Source of the DNA: Marinobacter sp. ANT_B65
Lineage (GTDB): Bacteria; Pseudomonadota; Gammaproteobacteria; Pseudomonadales; Oleiphilaceae
Assembly: GCF_002407605.1 (NCBI RefSeq)
Contig: NZ_NXGV01000002.1
Span: 435,645-499,644, forward strand
Length of the DNA stretch: 64,000 nucleotides
Reading direction: 5' to 3'
Below, one piece after another: positions 52,875 through 63,355 of this stretch. Under the pieces are notes generated by a model, which did not search any database, was not told the origin of the DNA, and saw nothing but the letters and a program-made list of their open reading frames with translations. The number at the start of each line of letters is the position of its first letter. The first letter of the stretch is position 1. The position numbers were made by a program, and so were the translations under genes.

Positions 52875-55029
52875 ACTTCTTAAGGGCCGGGCAATGGCAC
52901 ACCCTTCGCGCATTGCGTTGCGCGAGCCGGAAGCAGAATACAGTTATAGGCAGATGGTGCAGGCGGCAGAGACAGTCGCCGCGCAACTTGAATTGAGAGG
53001 CATCAGGCGAGTCGGTATATGCGGAGACAACACTCTGGCCTGGATACTGGCGGATCTTGCCTGCCTGTTCGCTGGTGTTGTTTGTGTACCCGTGCCAGGC
53101 TTTTTTTCTGAATCCCAGACGGCCCATCTGATCAGGCAGGCCGGGTTGAACGGCTTGTTGCACAGCGAATCAGTCAATGAAAGCGATACCCTGGGGCACG
53201 GTATCTGGCTGCGTACATTGCCTGCTGCAACGGTGACGGCCGGAATGCCGGTCGATACGGCCAAAATCACTTTCACCTCGGGTAGCACCGGCACGCCAAA
53301 AGGTGTGTGTCTGTCAGTGGAGCAGATGACTGCAACCACGCTTGCCCTGAAAGAGCGGCTGGCAGGCATCGAGTTGCAAACACATCTGTGCATCCTGCCT
53401 CTGGCCACGCTTCTGGAGAATATCGCCGGGGTTTATCTGCCGTTACTCATGGGCGCTTCAGTGAAGGTAGAACCACTGGCCAGTCTGGGGATGACCGGGA
53501 GCAGTGGTCTTAATCTGGGCAGGCTGGTTGAGGGAGTCAATCGGAATAGCCCCCAGTCGTTGATTCTGGTGCCAGAACTGGCCATGGCGCTGGTCGGAGC
53601 CGCAGAGCAGGGCCAGCTCAACAGCAGCTCACTGCGGTTTCTGGCCGTTGGTGGCGGCAGGGTTTCAGCGGAGCTGTTGAGCCGTGGCAGGGCCGCCGGA
53701 TTACCACTATACGAAGGCTACGGTTTGTCGGAATGCAGCTCTGTTGTAGCACTGAACGTGCCGGCCGCCGGGCGTGAGGGCAGTGTGGGTAAGCCATTGT
53801 CCCATGTCGATATCAGGGTGGGTTCTGACGGTCATATTCTCGTTCGTGGCAATACGCACCTGGGCTATCTTGGCGAAGATCTGAAACAGGATGACTGGCT
53901 GGATACCGGTGATCTGGGCGCACTCAGTACGGATGGCTTCCTGTCGGTCAACGGGCGCTCCAAGAATCTGCTGATCACCACCTTCGGCCGCAATATCAGC
54001 CCGGAGTGGCTGGAGAGTGAGCTGGTTCAGGGGCTGGGTATTCCCCAGGCTGTGGTGTTCGGCGATGGTGAGCCTCAGCCAATGGCGCTGATTACGGTGA
54101 CAGATGGGCGCTCACCCTCCGTCCTGGCTGCTTCATTGCGGCAGCTCAACCAGCATCTGCCGGATTATGCTCGCCTGGCCACTGTGTATGTCCGCCGGCA
54201 ACGGCTAAACCAGGCCGAAGGCTTTATTACCGCGAATGGCCGTCCGGTACGGGCATGCATTCAGGATCATCTGCCGACTCTGTTGGCGCAAGCTTTTCCC
54301 ATATTCCTTTCAGCACCATGGATCAACCAGCCAGGAGAATCTCATATGGCATTTTTTGACAGATTGCAGCAGGAAACCGCTGAAGCACGCGCCCATGTTA
54401 CTGGTGCGCCCGTTGTTAAAGCTATCGGCGAGGGCAGTTTCAGCCTTGAGTCATATAACTGGTTCCTGACCCAGGCTTTTCACCACGTCAGGCATACAGT
54501 GCCATTGATGATGGCCTGTGGCGCAAGGCTACCTCAGCGGCTGGGGTTCGTCCGCAAAGCACTGGTTGAATACATCGATGAGGAGTATGGCCATGACGAG
54601 TGGATACTGAATGATCTGGAGGCCTGCGGTGCCGACAAGGAAGCAATCCGCGGGGGGAAGCCGGACCTGTCCATCGAACTGATGGTGGCCTATTTGTATG
54701 ATCAGATCAGCCGGGGTAATCCGGCGGCATTCTTTGGCATGGTTCAGGTGCTTGAGGGCACCTCGATCGAGCTGGCTACACCCCTCGGAGAGCAGATTCA
54801 GAAACTCCTTGGGCTTCCGGATCAGGCTTTCAGTTATCTGTATTCCCATGGTGCTCTCGACCAGGATCATTTCGAGTTTTTCCGCAACCTCATGGACGGC
54901 CTTACCGACCCGAGTGATCAGCAGGCGGTAATTGATGCGGCTCGCGTAGTTTATCGGCTATATGGCGATATGCTGCACAATATTCCTTTGCCGGATCGCC
55001 GTCAGGAGCAGAGCCATGAGGCTGCATGA
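52858..55029 (+). CDS. acyl-adenylating ligase fused to a haem-oxygenase-like diiron oxidase domain
   Basis: A 723-residue two-part protein. Residues 1-490 are an AMP-binding acyl-CoA-ligase-like enzyme: ITFTSGSTGTPKGVCLS (ATP loop, about 140), YEGYGLSECS, DWLDTGDLGAL and GRSKNLLITTFGRNISPEWLE, with the usual catalytic Lys region near 450 not obvious. Residues 497-723 form a TenA-like/haem-oxygenase-like domain with candidate diiron ligands: Glu571/575/576 and His579 (EEYGH), Glu633 or Glu638, and His664-x3-Asp668-x2-His671, the spacing of known diiron oxidases of this fold. An internal ATG at 54346 preceded by AGGAGA could also give the oxidase alone. AGGGAGG precedes ATG 52858. It probably activates a fatty or amino acid and oxidises it. 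Confidence 0.85.
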   Translation: MATLPELLKGRAMAHPSRIALREPEAEYSYRQMVQAAETVAAQLELRGIRRVGICGDNTLAWILADLACLFAGVVCVPVPGFFSESQTAHLIRQAGLNGLLHSESVNESDTLGHGIWLRTLPAATVTAGMPVDTAKITFTSGSTGTPKGVCLSVEQMTATTLALKERLAGIELQTHLCILPLATLLENIAGVYLPLLMGASVKVEPLASLGMTGSSGLNLGRLVEGVNRNSPQSLILVPELAMALVGAAEQGQLNSSSLRFLAVGGGRVSAELLSRGRAAGLPLYEGYGLSECSSVVALNVPAAGREGSVGKPLSHVDIRVGSDGHILVRGNTHLGYLGEDLKQDDWLDTGDLGALSTDGFLSVNGRSKNLLITTFGRNISPEWLESELVQGLGIPQAVVFGDGEPQPMALITVTDGRSPSVLAASLRQLNQHLPDYARLATVYVRRQRLNQAEGFITANGRPVRACIQDHLPTLLAQAFPIFLSAPWINQPGESHMAFFDRLQQETAEARAHVTGAPVVKAIGEGSFSLESYNWFLTQAFHHVRHTVPLMMACGARLPQRLGFVRKALVEYIDEEYGHDEWILNDLEACGADKEAIRGGKPDLSIELMVAYLYDQISRGNPAAFFGMVQVLEGTSIELATPLGEQIQKLLGLPDQAFSYLYSHGALDQDHFEFFRNLMDGLTDPSDQQAVIDAARVVYRLYGDMLHNIPLPDRRQEQSHEAA

Positions 55030-55798
55030 TCGTGTGTTTCTGCTGTTGGGCGGAACCGGCGGGATTGGTAAGGCACTGGTGGACTCACTGGTTCAGGAGG
55101 GGAGTCGTGTCGTTGTGGCTTCCCGGCACCCGGAGAGCATCGGCCACCGGGAAGGGGTTGTTCCGGTGTCCCTGGACCTGGCAGCCAGCGATCTGGATCA
55201 ACAGCTGGAGCGCCTGACGGAGGCCTACCCGGATATTGATGGTGTGATCCATTGTGCCGGGCAGAATCGCTTTGCCGGGCTGGCAATGATGTCTGTTGCA
55301 GAGTTCGATGCCCAACTTAATGTGAATCTGCGTTCTGCGGTACTGGTCGCCAGGCATTTCGCTCCCCGGTTCGAGAAGGCTGGCAGCAGTGCCCTGGTGT
55401 TTGTAGGCTCGACCTTTGGCAGCATTGGCTTTCCCGGATACACCGCCTATTGTGCTACCAAATTTGGCCTGAGGGGGTTCACTGAGGCTCTGCGCCGTGA
55501 GCTGGCGGACACCTCCGTGCAGGTGGTTTATATAGCGCCGCGGGCCACAGATACAGATATGAATCCGGAGGCAGTTAATGCGCTGAATCGTGCACTGGGG
55601 AATCGTGTTGACACGCCAGAAGCAGTGGCGGCGGCCATTATCAAAGCTATGAAGCGCGATGAGCGCCGCCGGTTCCTTGGCTGGCCCGAGAAGTTATTTG
55701 TGGTCATCAACGGGATACTGCCACGTGTTGTTGATAAAGCCATGCTGAAACAACTGCCGGTGATCCGGCGGTTTCTCTACGCCAGAACAGAATCATGA
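55016..55798 (+). CDS. short-chain dehydrogenase/reductase
   Basis: A 260-residue classical SDR. Cofactor motif LLGGTGGIGKALVDSL (TGxxxGxG type), NAG-like HCAGQN, catalytic Ser in FVGSTFGSIGFPGYTAYCATKFGLRGF with Tyr-x3-Lys. Arg in VVVASRHPE suggests NADPH use. The start ATG 55016, with CAGGAG upstream, overlaps the ligase-oxidase gene by 14 bases, so it belongs to that operon and probably reduces or oxidises the product of the ligase/oxidase. Its end overlaps the end of atpG on the other strand by six bases. Confidence 0.88.
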   Translation: MRLHDRVFLLLGGTGGIGKALVDSLVQEGSRVVVASRHPESIGHREGVVPVSLDLAASDLDQQLERLTEAYPDIDGVIHCAGQNRFAGLAMMSVAEFDAQLNVNLRSAVLVARHFAPRFEKAGSSALVFVGSTFGSIGFPGYTAYCATKFGLRGFTEALRRELADTSVQVVYIAPRATDTDMNPEAVNALNRALGNRVDTPEAVAAAIIKAMKRDERRRFLGWPEKLFVVINGILPRVVDKAMLKQLPVIRRFLYARTES

Positions 55799-56677
55799 TT
55801 TGCGTGTTTTTTTTAACGCTTCGAAACCGGTGATCACATCCATCAGTTCGCTGGTGATTTCTGTTTGTCTTACCGATCGAAGCTCGCCTTTTACGTCTTC
55901 GATACGTTCATCCACGGACTGCTCGGCCTGCTGCATCAGAGCGAGGCGGGCGGAGTTTTCGGTGACCATGGCCTCTGCCGAGGCGCGGAAAACGCTGGCG
56001 AAGATATGGCTGCGAATCAGCGATGACAGCAGGGCTTCGGCACCCATTGTGTAATCCGGAAGCGAACGGGAATCCCAGTGTTCCTGGCGCTGTAACAGCG
56101 CAGGTTCCAGAGGCAGAAGCCTTAGTGTCACCGGCTCCCGCATACCCTGCTCGCCGCGCTGGGTAAACGCCAGGGTGACGTCCAGATGATACAGCGGCTG
56201 GCCCCGGCTGAAACGGTCTATGCGGGTAACAATGTCACCTGCGAGCCGGCCGATGCCGTCGGCTGATGCCGGTGGTAGCAGAACAGCGTCTGATGCCAGG
56301 CCCTGATCATCGAGAGCATCGTTCATCTGTGCTCCGATGCAGAGAAGCCGATGCTTGCCGGTGATTTTTGCCTGGCAATGCTGTTTTACCACCTCGGCCA
56401 GAATCTCATTGTAATTGCCGCAGAGGCCGTGGTCGGAGCCGAAGACGATAACCAGGTGCTCCAGTGCCTCGTCCTGCCGCAGGGTGATTTTTCCGGTACG
56501 GTAGGCGAAGGCAGCGAACCCCTGAAGTATGGTCTGGTGATAGGCTTCGATTGAGCGGGCAGCGTGTTCATAGGGCGTCGCGTTAATCGCAGACAGAGTC
56601 TTCATGGTGTGGACGATGCCGCGAATGCTTTTCAGTGTATCGCTGTGACGGGTCAGGGTTTCAAGCGTCTGGGCCAT
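55793..56677 (-). CDS. atpG: N-type ATPase F1 subunit gamma
   Basis: Central-stalk rotor subunit, 294 residues. N-terminal helix [36 protein letters not shown] and C-terminal helix [45 protein letters not shown] form the coiled coil; [16 protein letters not shown] is the family core motif. It is divergent from ordinary gamma subunits, as expected for the alternate enzyme. ATG 56677 is used, overlapping the atpA end by 17 bases; an ATG at 56701 is possible. Last gene of the nine-gene operon, matching the standard N-ATPase order. Confidence 0.88.
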   Translation of the reverse strand: MAQTLETLTRHSDTLKSIRGIVHTMKTLSAINATPYEHAARSIEAYHQTILQGFAAFAYRTGKITLRQDEALEHLVIVFGSDHGLCGNYNEILAEVVKQHCQAKITGKHRLLCIGAQMNDALDDQGLASDAVLLPPASADGIGRLAGDIVTRIDRFSRGQPLYHLDVTLAFTQRGEQGMREPVTLRLLPLEPALLQRQEHWDSRSLPDYTMGAEALLSSLIRSHIFASVFRASAEAMVTENSARLALMQQAEQSVDERIEDVKGELRSVRQTEITSELMDVITGFEALKKTRKS

Positions 56678-58184
56678 TGCAGACCTCGCGTGCGGTAGCA
56701 ACGATCAGTGCCCGGTCTTCGTCGCTTAACCCTTTGTTTTCACTGATGCGCTCGTCAATCACCTGTAACTGCTTTTGGGCAGCGGCACGGATACGTGTCA
56801 TGGCGCCGGCCAGTTGTTGTTCTGACATGGCGTCAAAAAGGCCTTCCATTGCTGCGATCAGGACGGCCAGTTGTTCGGCCGCAGGCATGGGGTCACGTTC
56901 GGCCTGGCGCAGGGCATTGCGTACAGCTGCGCCACGGGTCAGGCGTGCACGCGTGGCATCGTCCAGCCGTGTACCAAAGCGTGCAAAGTCTTCCAGTTCC
57001 TCAAACTGCGACAGGGTTACCCGCAGGTTGCCGGCCACTTCGCGCAGAGCACGGGTCTGTGCCTTACCGCCTACCCGGGAGACAGACAGCCCCAGATCAA
57101 CGGCAGGGAACTGGTTTTTGCGTACCAGCCGTGGTGACAGATAAATCTGGCCATCCGTTATGGAAATCAGGTTTGTCGGGATATAGGCCGACAGATTCTC
57201 TGCCTGGGTTTCCACCACCGGCAGGGCGGTAATCGAGCCGCCACCAGCTTCTTCTGTAAATTGCCCGGCCCGTTCCAGAAGGCGGGCATGAACGTAGAAA
57301 ATATCGCCGGGAAAAGCCTCTCGCCCTGGTGGCCGCCTTAGCAGCAGTGATAATTCCCGGTAGGAGCGGGCGTGGTGTGTCAGGTCATCAAAAATGACCA
57401 GTACGTCCTGGCCCTGATCGGAAAAATACTCCGCCATAGCCATGGCGGCATAGGGCGCGATGTAGGCCAGCCCGGGTGTTTCTTCATCGCCGGCTGACAT
57501 AACCACGCTGCGGGCCATCATGTTGCCCTTTTTCAGCGCCCCGATCGCCCGGGAGACTGCGTCCCCCCGTTGACCAATGGCGCAGTAGATGCAGGTAACG
57601 GCGGAACGCACCTGATTGAGTATGGTGTCTATGGCAATGGAGGTCTTCCCGGTCTGGCGGTCCCCGATGATCAGCTCCCGCTGGCCGAGGCCCACGGGTA
57701 CGGCGGCATCAATGGCTTTGATGCCGGTGGCCAGAGGCCGGAAAATGGCTGAACGGCTGAGAATGCCTGGCGCTTCCGCCTCAATGGGATGCTCGGCTAC
57801 TGCTGCAATTGGCCCCAGACCGTCCCTTGGGCGGCCCATGGCATCTACCACGCGCCCAAGTAACGCAGGGCCAACCGGTACGCTCACCACCTTACGAGTG
57901 CGCCTTACATCTTCGCCCAGAGTAATGAGCTCTGAAGGTCCGAGCAGGATCACACCGAGCCTTCCAGGCTCCAGATCCAGGGCAATGCCCCGCACGCCGC
58001 AGTCGAACACCAATAGTTCATCCGCCAGTGCACGGGCCAGGCCGGTGACGACCGCAACTCCGTCGCCCACTTCTGTGACGGTTCCGACTTCGGTCATTAC
58101 CGGTGCGGGCGCGGGTGTTGCCAGCAGGGCTTCCCGCCAGCTGTCAAAGGGGTCAGTTACAGGCAGTTCAGAACGGTTCTCCAT
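56661..58184 (-). CDS. atpA: N-type ATPase F1 subunit alpha
   Basis: Non-catalytic nucleotide-binding subunit, 507 residues. P-loop [18 protein letters not shown] near 165, [21 protein letters not shown], and the arginine-finger region [34 protein letters not shown] (in parts). Its N-terminus (about 25 residues before [17 protein letters not shown]) differs from standard alpha subunits, where it would contact subunit delta; no delta gene exists in this operon. Located between atpF and atpG. Confidence 0.92.
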   Translation of the reverse strand: MENRSELPVTDPFDSWREALLATPAPAPVMTEVGTVTEVGDGVAVVTGLARALADELLVFDCGVRGIALDLEPGRLGVILLGPSELITLGEDVRRTRKVVSVPVGPALLGRVVDAMGRPRDGLGPIAAVAEHPIEAEAPGILSRSAIFRPLATGIKAIDAAVPVGLGQRELIIGDRQTGKTSIAIDTILNQVRSAVTCIYCAIGQRGDAVSRAIGALKKGNMMARSVVMSAGDEETPGLAYIAPYAAMAMAEYFSDQGQDVLVIFDDLTHHARSYRELSLLLRRPPGREAFPGDIFYVHARLLERAGQFTEEAGGGSITALPVVETQAENLSAYIPTNLISITDGQIYLSPRLVRKNQFPAVDLGLSVSRVGGKAQTRALREVAGNLRVTLSQFEELEDFARFGTRLDDATRARLTRGAAVRNALRQAERDPMPAAEQLAVLIAAMEGLFDAMSEQQLAGAMTRIRAAAQKQLQVIDERISENKGLSDEDRALIVATAREVCNGPDA

Positions 58185-58203
58185 CTTGGTTTATCTACCC
58201 CTC

Positions 58204-58974
58204 TCAGGCATTACCTGGCTGAATCCGGCCGGACGCACCGGCGGCGAGGCGCTCGCTCAAAAGCGCATCAAATGCCTCAGTGTAACTGTCGACCGTCCAG
58301 GCAACCTGGGCGCTGCCGACACGCAGAACCAGGCCGGGTGCCTGTTTCTGGTCGGTTTCAAAACGCAGGCTTGTGCCTGGCAGCAGGCTTTCAATATCGG
58401 CTTGAATCTGTGTCTGTGCGGCCTCCGGCAAGGTGTCGCGTGTGGTGGCTACGGCTTCTTTGCTGTTACCGGCGGCGTCGGAGAGCTCGCCGGCAATCGG
58501 ACGCAGGCGTGCGCTGACGTGGCGGGCAATCGCTTCCTCCAGTGATTCGTCCGCAAGGTCCCGAAGAGCTTTCCGGGTCAGTTCCAACAGGGTTTCTTCT
58601 CCGGCGCGCTGCAGTTGGGCGGTGAACTTCTGGCGTTCACGCTCAAGGTGTTTGTGCCAGTCTTTCTGCTCCTGTTCAAGTTTGGCTCGAGCCTCGGCCA
58701 GCAGAGTGTCACGCTGGTTTTCTGATTCCCTGAGCGCCCGTTCGACCACTGCATTCTGGTCGGATAACAGCTGTTTTCGCTGTTGTTGGTAGGCTGCTTC
58801 AGCTGCCTGAGCTTTTTTCTGAGCCTCCCCGGCTTCGGCCATACTACGTGCGATCTCAGCCTCCCGGGCATCAATACCGTCGAGGATCGGACGGTAGAGA
58901 AAGCGTTTCAGTAGCCAGACCAGAACCAGAAAGTTGGCGATCTGCGCAATAACGGTAATCCAGTCAATGGACAT
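58204..58974 (-). CDS. atpF: N-type ATPase F0 subunit b (long form)
   Basis: Peripheral stalk subunit of 256 residues, about 100 longer than ordinary b. One N-terminal membrane helix (WITVIAQIANFLVLVWLLKRFLYRPI), a long charged coiled coil (about 30-150) and a C-terminal domain (about 160-256) with delta-like character. This longer form may make up for the missing delta subunit, as proposed for N-type ATPases. It ends nine bases... from atpE on one side and 20 bases before atpA on the other. Confidence 0.9.
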   Translation of the reverse strand: MSIDWITVIAQIANFLVLVWLLKRFLYRPILDGIDAREAEIARSMAEAGEAQKKAQAAEAAYQQQRKQLLSDQNAVVERALRESENQRDTLLAEARAKLEQEQKDWHKHLERERQKFTAQLQRAGEETLLELTRKALRDLADESLEEAIARHVSARLRPIAGELSDAAGNSKEAVATTRDTLPEAAQTQIQADIESLLPGTSLRFETDQKQAPGLVLRVGSAQVAWTVDSYTEAFDALLSERLAAGASGRIQPGNA

Positions 58975-58982
58975 GATCGGTT

Positions 58983-59261
58983 CTAGCCTCCTGGGGCAAC
59001 CTGTACAGCGGCCCAGAACGGGTTGGCGAAAATAAGAATCATGGCTACCACAAAACAGTAAATGGCCGTGGATTCGATCATCGCCAGGCTTACGAACAGG
59101 GTTCGGGACAGAGTTGGCGCAGCATCCGGTTGCTGGGCCATAGCGGCAATTGCGGCGGCGGCCGCCCGGCCTTCACCGAGTGCCGGGCCGAGAGCGCCGA
59201 AGGAAACGGTCAGGCCTGCCGTGAAAATTGATATGACTGCGATAATGGCAAAATCTGTCAT
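58983..59261 (-). CDS. atpE: N-type ATPase F0 subunit c (rotor ring)
   Basis: Two-helix ring subunit of 92 residues. The ion-binding carboxylate is Glu63 in AMIESTAIYCFV with Ser64, Thr65 and Tyr68, a sodium-type arrangement; helix 1 carries a second carboxylate, Glu30 (GPALGEGRAAAAA), where sodium-binding rings such as that of Ilyobacter have Gln. The polar loop reads AQQPD. Double carboxylates are known in N-type rings, and at least one such ring has been reported to be proton-specific, so the coupling ion is open. The start overlaps the atpB stop (ATGA). Confidence 0.93.
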   Translation of the reverse strand: MTDFAIIAVISIFTAGLTVSFGALGPALGEGRAAAAAIAAMAQQPDAAPTLSRTLFVSLAMIESTAIYCFVVAMILIFANPFWAAVQVAPGG

Positions 59262-59956
59262 GGCTTGTCCTCGTGCTTTTTCAATGAAGGGTCAGGCTCT
59301 GCGGTGGCAGATGAGATGTAAACCGTGGCAAGCATGGCGAATATATACGCCTGAATCATGCCGGTCAGTAATCCGAGCATGTCCATGGCCACGGGAAAGA
59401 AAAATGGCGCGATGGTCAGAAGAATAGCGGCAATAACCGCGCCACTCATTATGTTGCCGTAAAGGCGGATAGCCAGTGATATCCCCCGGGAGAACTCGCC
59501 GATAATATTGAATGGCAGCATGATGACCGAAGGCTGGATAAACGTTTTCAGATAGCTTCCCAGCCCGCCATTGGCAATGCCGAATACCGGTACCGCCACC
59601 AGCACTGATAAAGCCAGAGCCGCTGTGGTGGATAAGGATGAGGTAGGTGGCGAAAATCCCGGTATCACCAGCATCAGGTTTGATAAGGCGATAAACAGGA
59701 ACAGTGTGCCGGAAAAATACATGACATGGCGGGCAGAGTTGCGGGTAACTTCCTCAATCTGGCCCTGAATCAGTTTAACGATCACTTCCAGCGCCGTACG
59801 CCAGCGATTGGGGGGCACATCGGCACGGAGGTTGCGGGTAATCAGCATGGAAGTGCCTACCAGCAACGCCATAACGATCCAGGTATTAACGATGGTGGCG
59901 TTAATATCCCAGCCTGCCAGAGTGAAAACAACGACATCATCGGGAGTCAGCTGCAT
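59258..59956 (-). CDS. atpB: N-type ATPase F0 subunit a
   Basis: Stator membrane subunit of 232 residues with five or six helices. The ion-path helix contains NIIGEFSRGISLAIRLYGNIMSGAVI with the essential Arg, and the last helices FPVAMDMLGLLTGMIQAYIFAMLATVYIS. Together with the c ring it forms the ion channel. ATG 59956 overlaps the atpR stop by one base and its own stop overlaps atpE, so the membrane genes are tightly coupled. Confidence 0.92.
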   Translation of the reverse strand: MQLTPDDVVVFTLAGWDINATIVNTWIVMALLVGTSMLITRNLRADVPPNRWRTALEVIVKLIQGQIEEVTRNSARHVMYFSGTLFLFIALSNLMLVIPGFSPPTSSLSTTAALALSVLVAVPVFGIANGGLGSYLKTFIQPSVIMLPFNIIGEFSRGISLAIRLYGNIMSGAVIAAILLTIAPFFFPVAMDMLGLLTGMIQAYIFAMLATVYISSATAEPDPSLKKHEDKP

Positions 59957-60270
59957 TATGTGCCCTCCTGTCCTGTGGTGGCGGCCGCTTTGCCCGTTCT
60001 GGCCCAGAGTACGGCCATCAGCCGTGCCAGAAAAAACGCCAGCGCATAGCCGGCTACTGCCCAGTTACTTCCTGCGGTTGAGGTTACCCAGAAACCAACG
60101 GCCAGGAGTATCGCAATCCTGCTGAAGGAGCTGAGCATAAGCCATAGCCCGGGTTTTCCGGAGCTGAGGGCTCGCTGCATTCCCCAGGCCAGGCCCGCAA
60201 AGAACAGGGCGCTGACAGGAATACCTACTGATAACCCCAGCAGAGCTGCATGCCAGTTGACTGTTATCAC
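59956..60270 (-). CDS. atpR: N-type ATPase accessory membrane protein AtpR
   Basis: A 104-residue membrane protein with three predicted helices (AALLGLSVGIPVSALFFAGLAWGMQ, GLWLMLSSFSRIAILLAVGFWV, WAVAGYALAFFLARLMAVLWA). AtpR is a protein found only in N-ATPase operons and thought to help assembly of the rotor ring. The start is GTG 60270, which overlaps the atpQ stop (GTGA); a much longer open frame upstream is an artefact, since it would overlap atpQ fully. Confidence 0.85.
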   Translation of the reverse strand: MITVNWHAALLGLSVGIPVSALFFAGLAWGMQRALSSGKPGLWLMLSSFSRIAILLAVGFWVTSTAGSNWAVAGYALAFFLARLMAVLWARTGKAAATTGQEGT

Positions 60271-60565
60271 TGTTTGTCTCCTTTCTGGTCCGGACCTTCT
60301 TTGCCTATCCAGCTCCAGGCAATAATAGCTCCGACCACAACACCACCCAGAATAAGCGCGATGGGCCAGGAAAAGTCCTGGGGTGCTACCCGGTTCAGCC
60401 ATAAACCCAGAAATGCCCCCCCCACTGTTGGTACAGCAATCGACCAGCCAACAATCCCGAATGCCCCCAGCCCCCGCAATGGACTCAGGCCCGGAGAACT
60501 GCGCGCCAGCTTCATGCGCTCGGCAGTGCGCCGGATGTTTTCTGCTGAGCGATCGTCGTTCCTGT

Positions 60566-60569
<4 letters not shown>
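60267..60569 (-). CDS. atpQ: N-type ATPase accessory membrane protein AtpQ (AtpI-like)
   Basis: A 100-residue protein with a basic, soluble N-terminal third and two helices (LGAFGIVGWSIAVPTVGGAFLGLWL and WPIALILGGVVVGAIIAWSWI), the AtpQ form of the AtpI family. It is a mark of N-type operons, may carry Mg or aid ring assembly, and always precedes atpR as it does here. Starts overlap on both sides by four bases. Confidence 0.87.
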
Positions 60570-62397
<1,828 letters not shown>

Positions 62398-62406
62398 TTA
62401 GGAGTT

Positions 62407-63321
62407 TCAAGAGCCTGCTCGTGTAATGAGCGTACCTGCGTGTCCGGCCAGAATAGCGAGAGCGTCTTCCAGGCGGCCAATGCCGCTGATGCCCCCGGTA
62501 TCCGCGAAATCTGCGCCGGCTGTTACCTTTGGCCCCATGGAACCGGCCGGCATATCCAGTCTTCGCGCCTGGTCTGCTGTAATTTTGTGTATTGGGGCCG
62601 CAGCCTGAGTGTCCAGGTCGCGATAAACCGCGTCTACGTCAGTCAGCAATAACAGTGCGTCGGCACCTAACTCACGTGCAAGCAGGGCACTGGCAGCGTC
62701 CTTGTCGATAACCGCTTCAACACCGGTCATGCTACCATCATTACGACGCAGCACCGGGATGCCGCCACCTCCAGTACAGATCACAATTACGCCCTGATCC
62801 AGTAGCAGTTTCAGCACATGAATATCCGGAATTTCTTTGGGAACCGGCGATGGCACTACTCTGCGCCATTTGTCGCCATCGGCTGCAATGTGCCAGCCGG
62901 CGGCGGCAGCTCTGGCTTCTGCCTCTGCTTTACTATAGACGGGACCGATGAATTTGGTCGGATTTGCAAAGGCCGGGTCATTCCGGTCAACCACTACCTG
63001 GGTGAGCAACGTTGCCACAGGGCGGTCATGGTCAAGGGCGTTTTCGATTTCCTGTTCGATCATATAACCGATCATGCCACCGGTCTCAGCGCCCAATACA
63101 TCCAGAGGATAAGCTTCCTCAGGTTTGTAGGCGGCACCCTGCAATGCCAGCAGGCCCACCTGGGGACCGTTGCCATGGGTAATAACAAGCTGATGTCCGG
63201 CCCGCACCAGTCCGACCAGTGATTTTGCTGCGGTTTGGACATTGGCGCGCTGAGTCCTGGCCGTCAGTGGCTCTCCGCGTCTTAACAGGGCGTTGCCGCC
63301 CAGAGCTGCAACAATCAGCAT
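62407..63321 (-). CDS. arcC: carbamate kinase
   Basis: Last enzyme of the arginine deiminase pathway, making ATP, CO2 and ammonia from carbamoyl phosphate and ADP; 304 residues. Motifs: [21 protein letters not shown] at the start (shortened), [39 protein letters not shown] and [14 protein letters not shown] 63321 is preferred over ATG 63330 because AAGGA is at proper distance only for it. It follows arcB by 34 bases and precedes atpD by 27. Confidence 0.94.
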   Translation of the reverse strand: MLIVAALGGNALLRRGEPLTARTQRANVQTAAKSLVGLVRAGHQLVITHGNGPQVGLLALQGAAYKPEEAYPLDVLGAETGGMIGYMIEQEIENALDHDRPVATLLTQVVVDRNDPAFANPTKFIGPVYSKAEAEARAAAAGWHIAADGDKWRRVVPSPVPKEIPDIHVLKLLLDQGVIVICTGGGGIPVLRRNDGSMTGVEAVIDKDAASALLARELGADALLLLTDVDAVYRDLDTQAAAPIHKITADQARRLDMPAGSMGPKVTAGADFADTGGISGIGRLEDALAILAGHAGTLITRAGS

Positions 63322-63355
63322 AGGGTGCATCCTTTATCTACAATCAGCTCCGGAG

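Noticed and set aside
57616..58545. 309-codon open frame on the plus strand
   Set aside because: Antisense to atpA and atpF; Ser/Arg/Thr-rich translation typical of a shadow frame.
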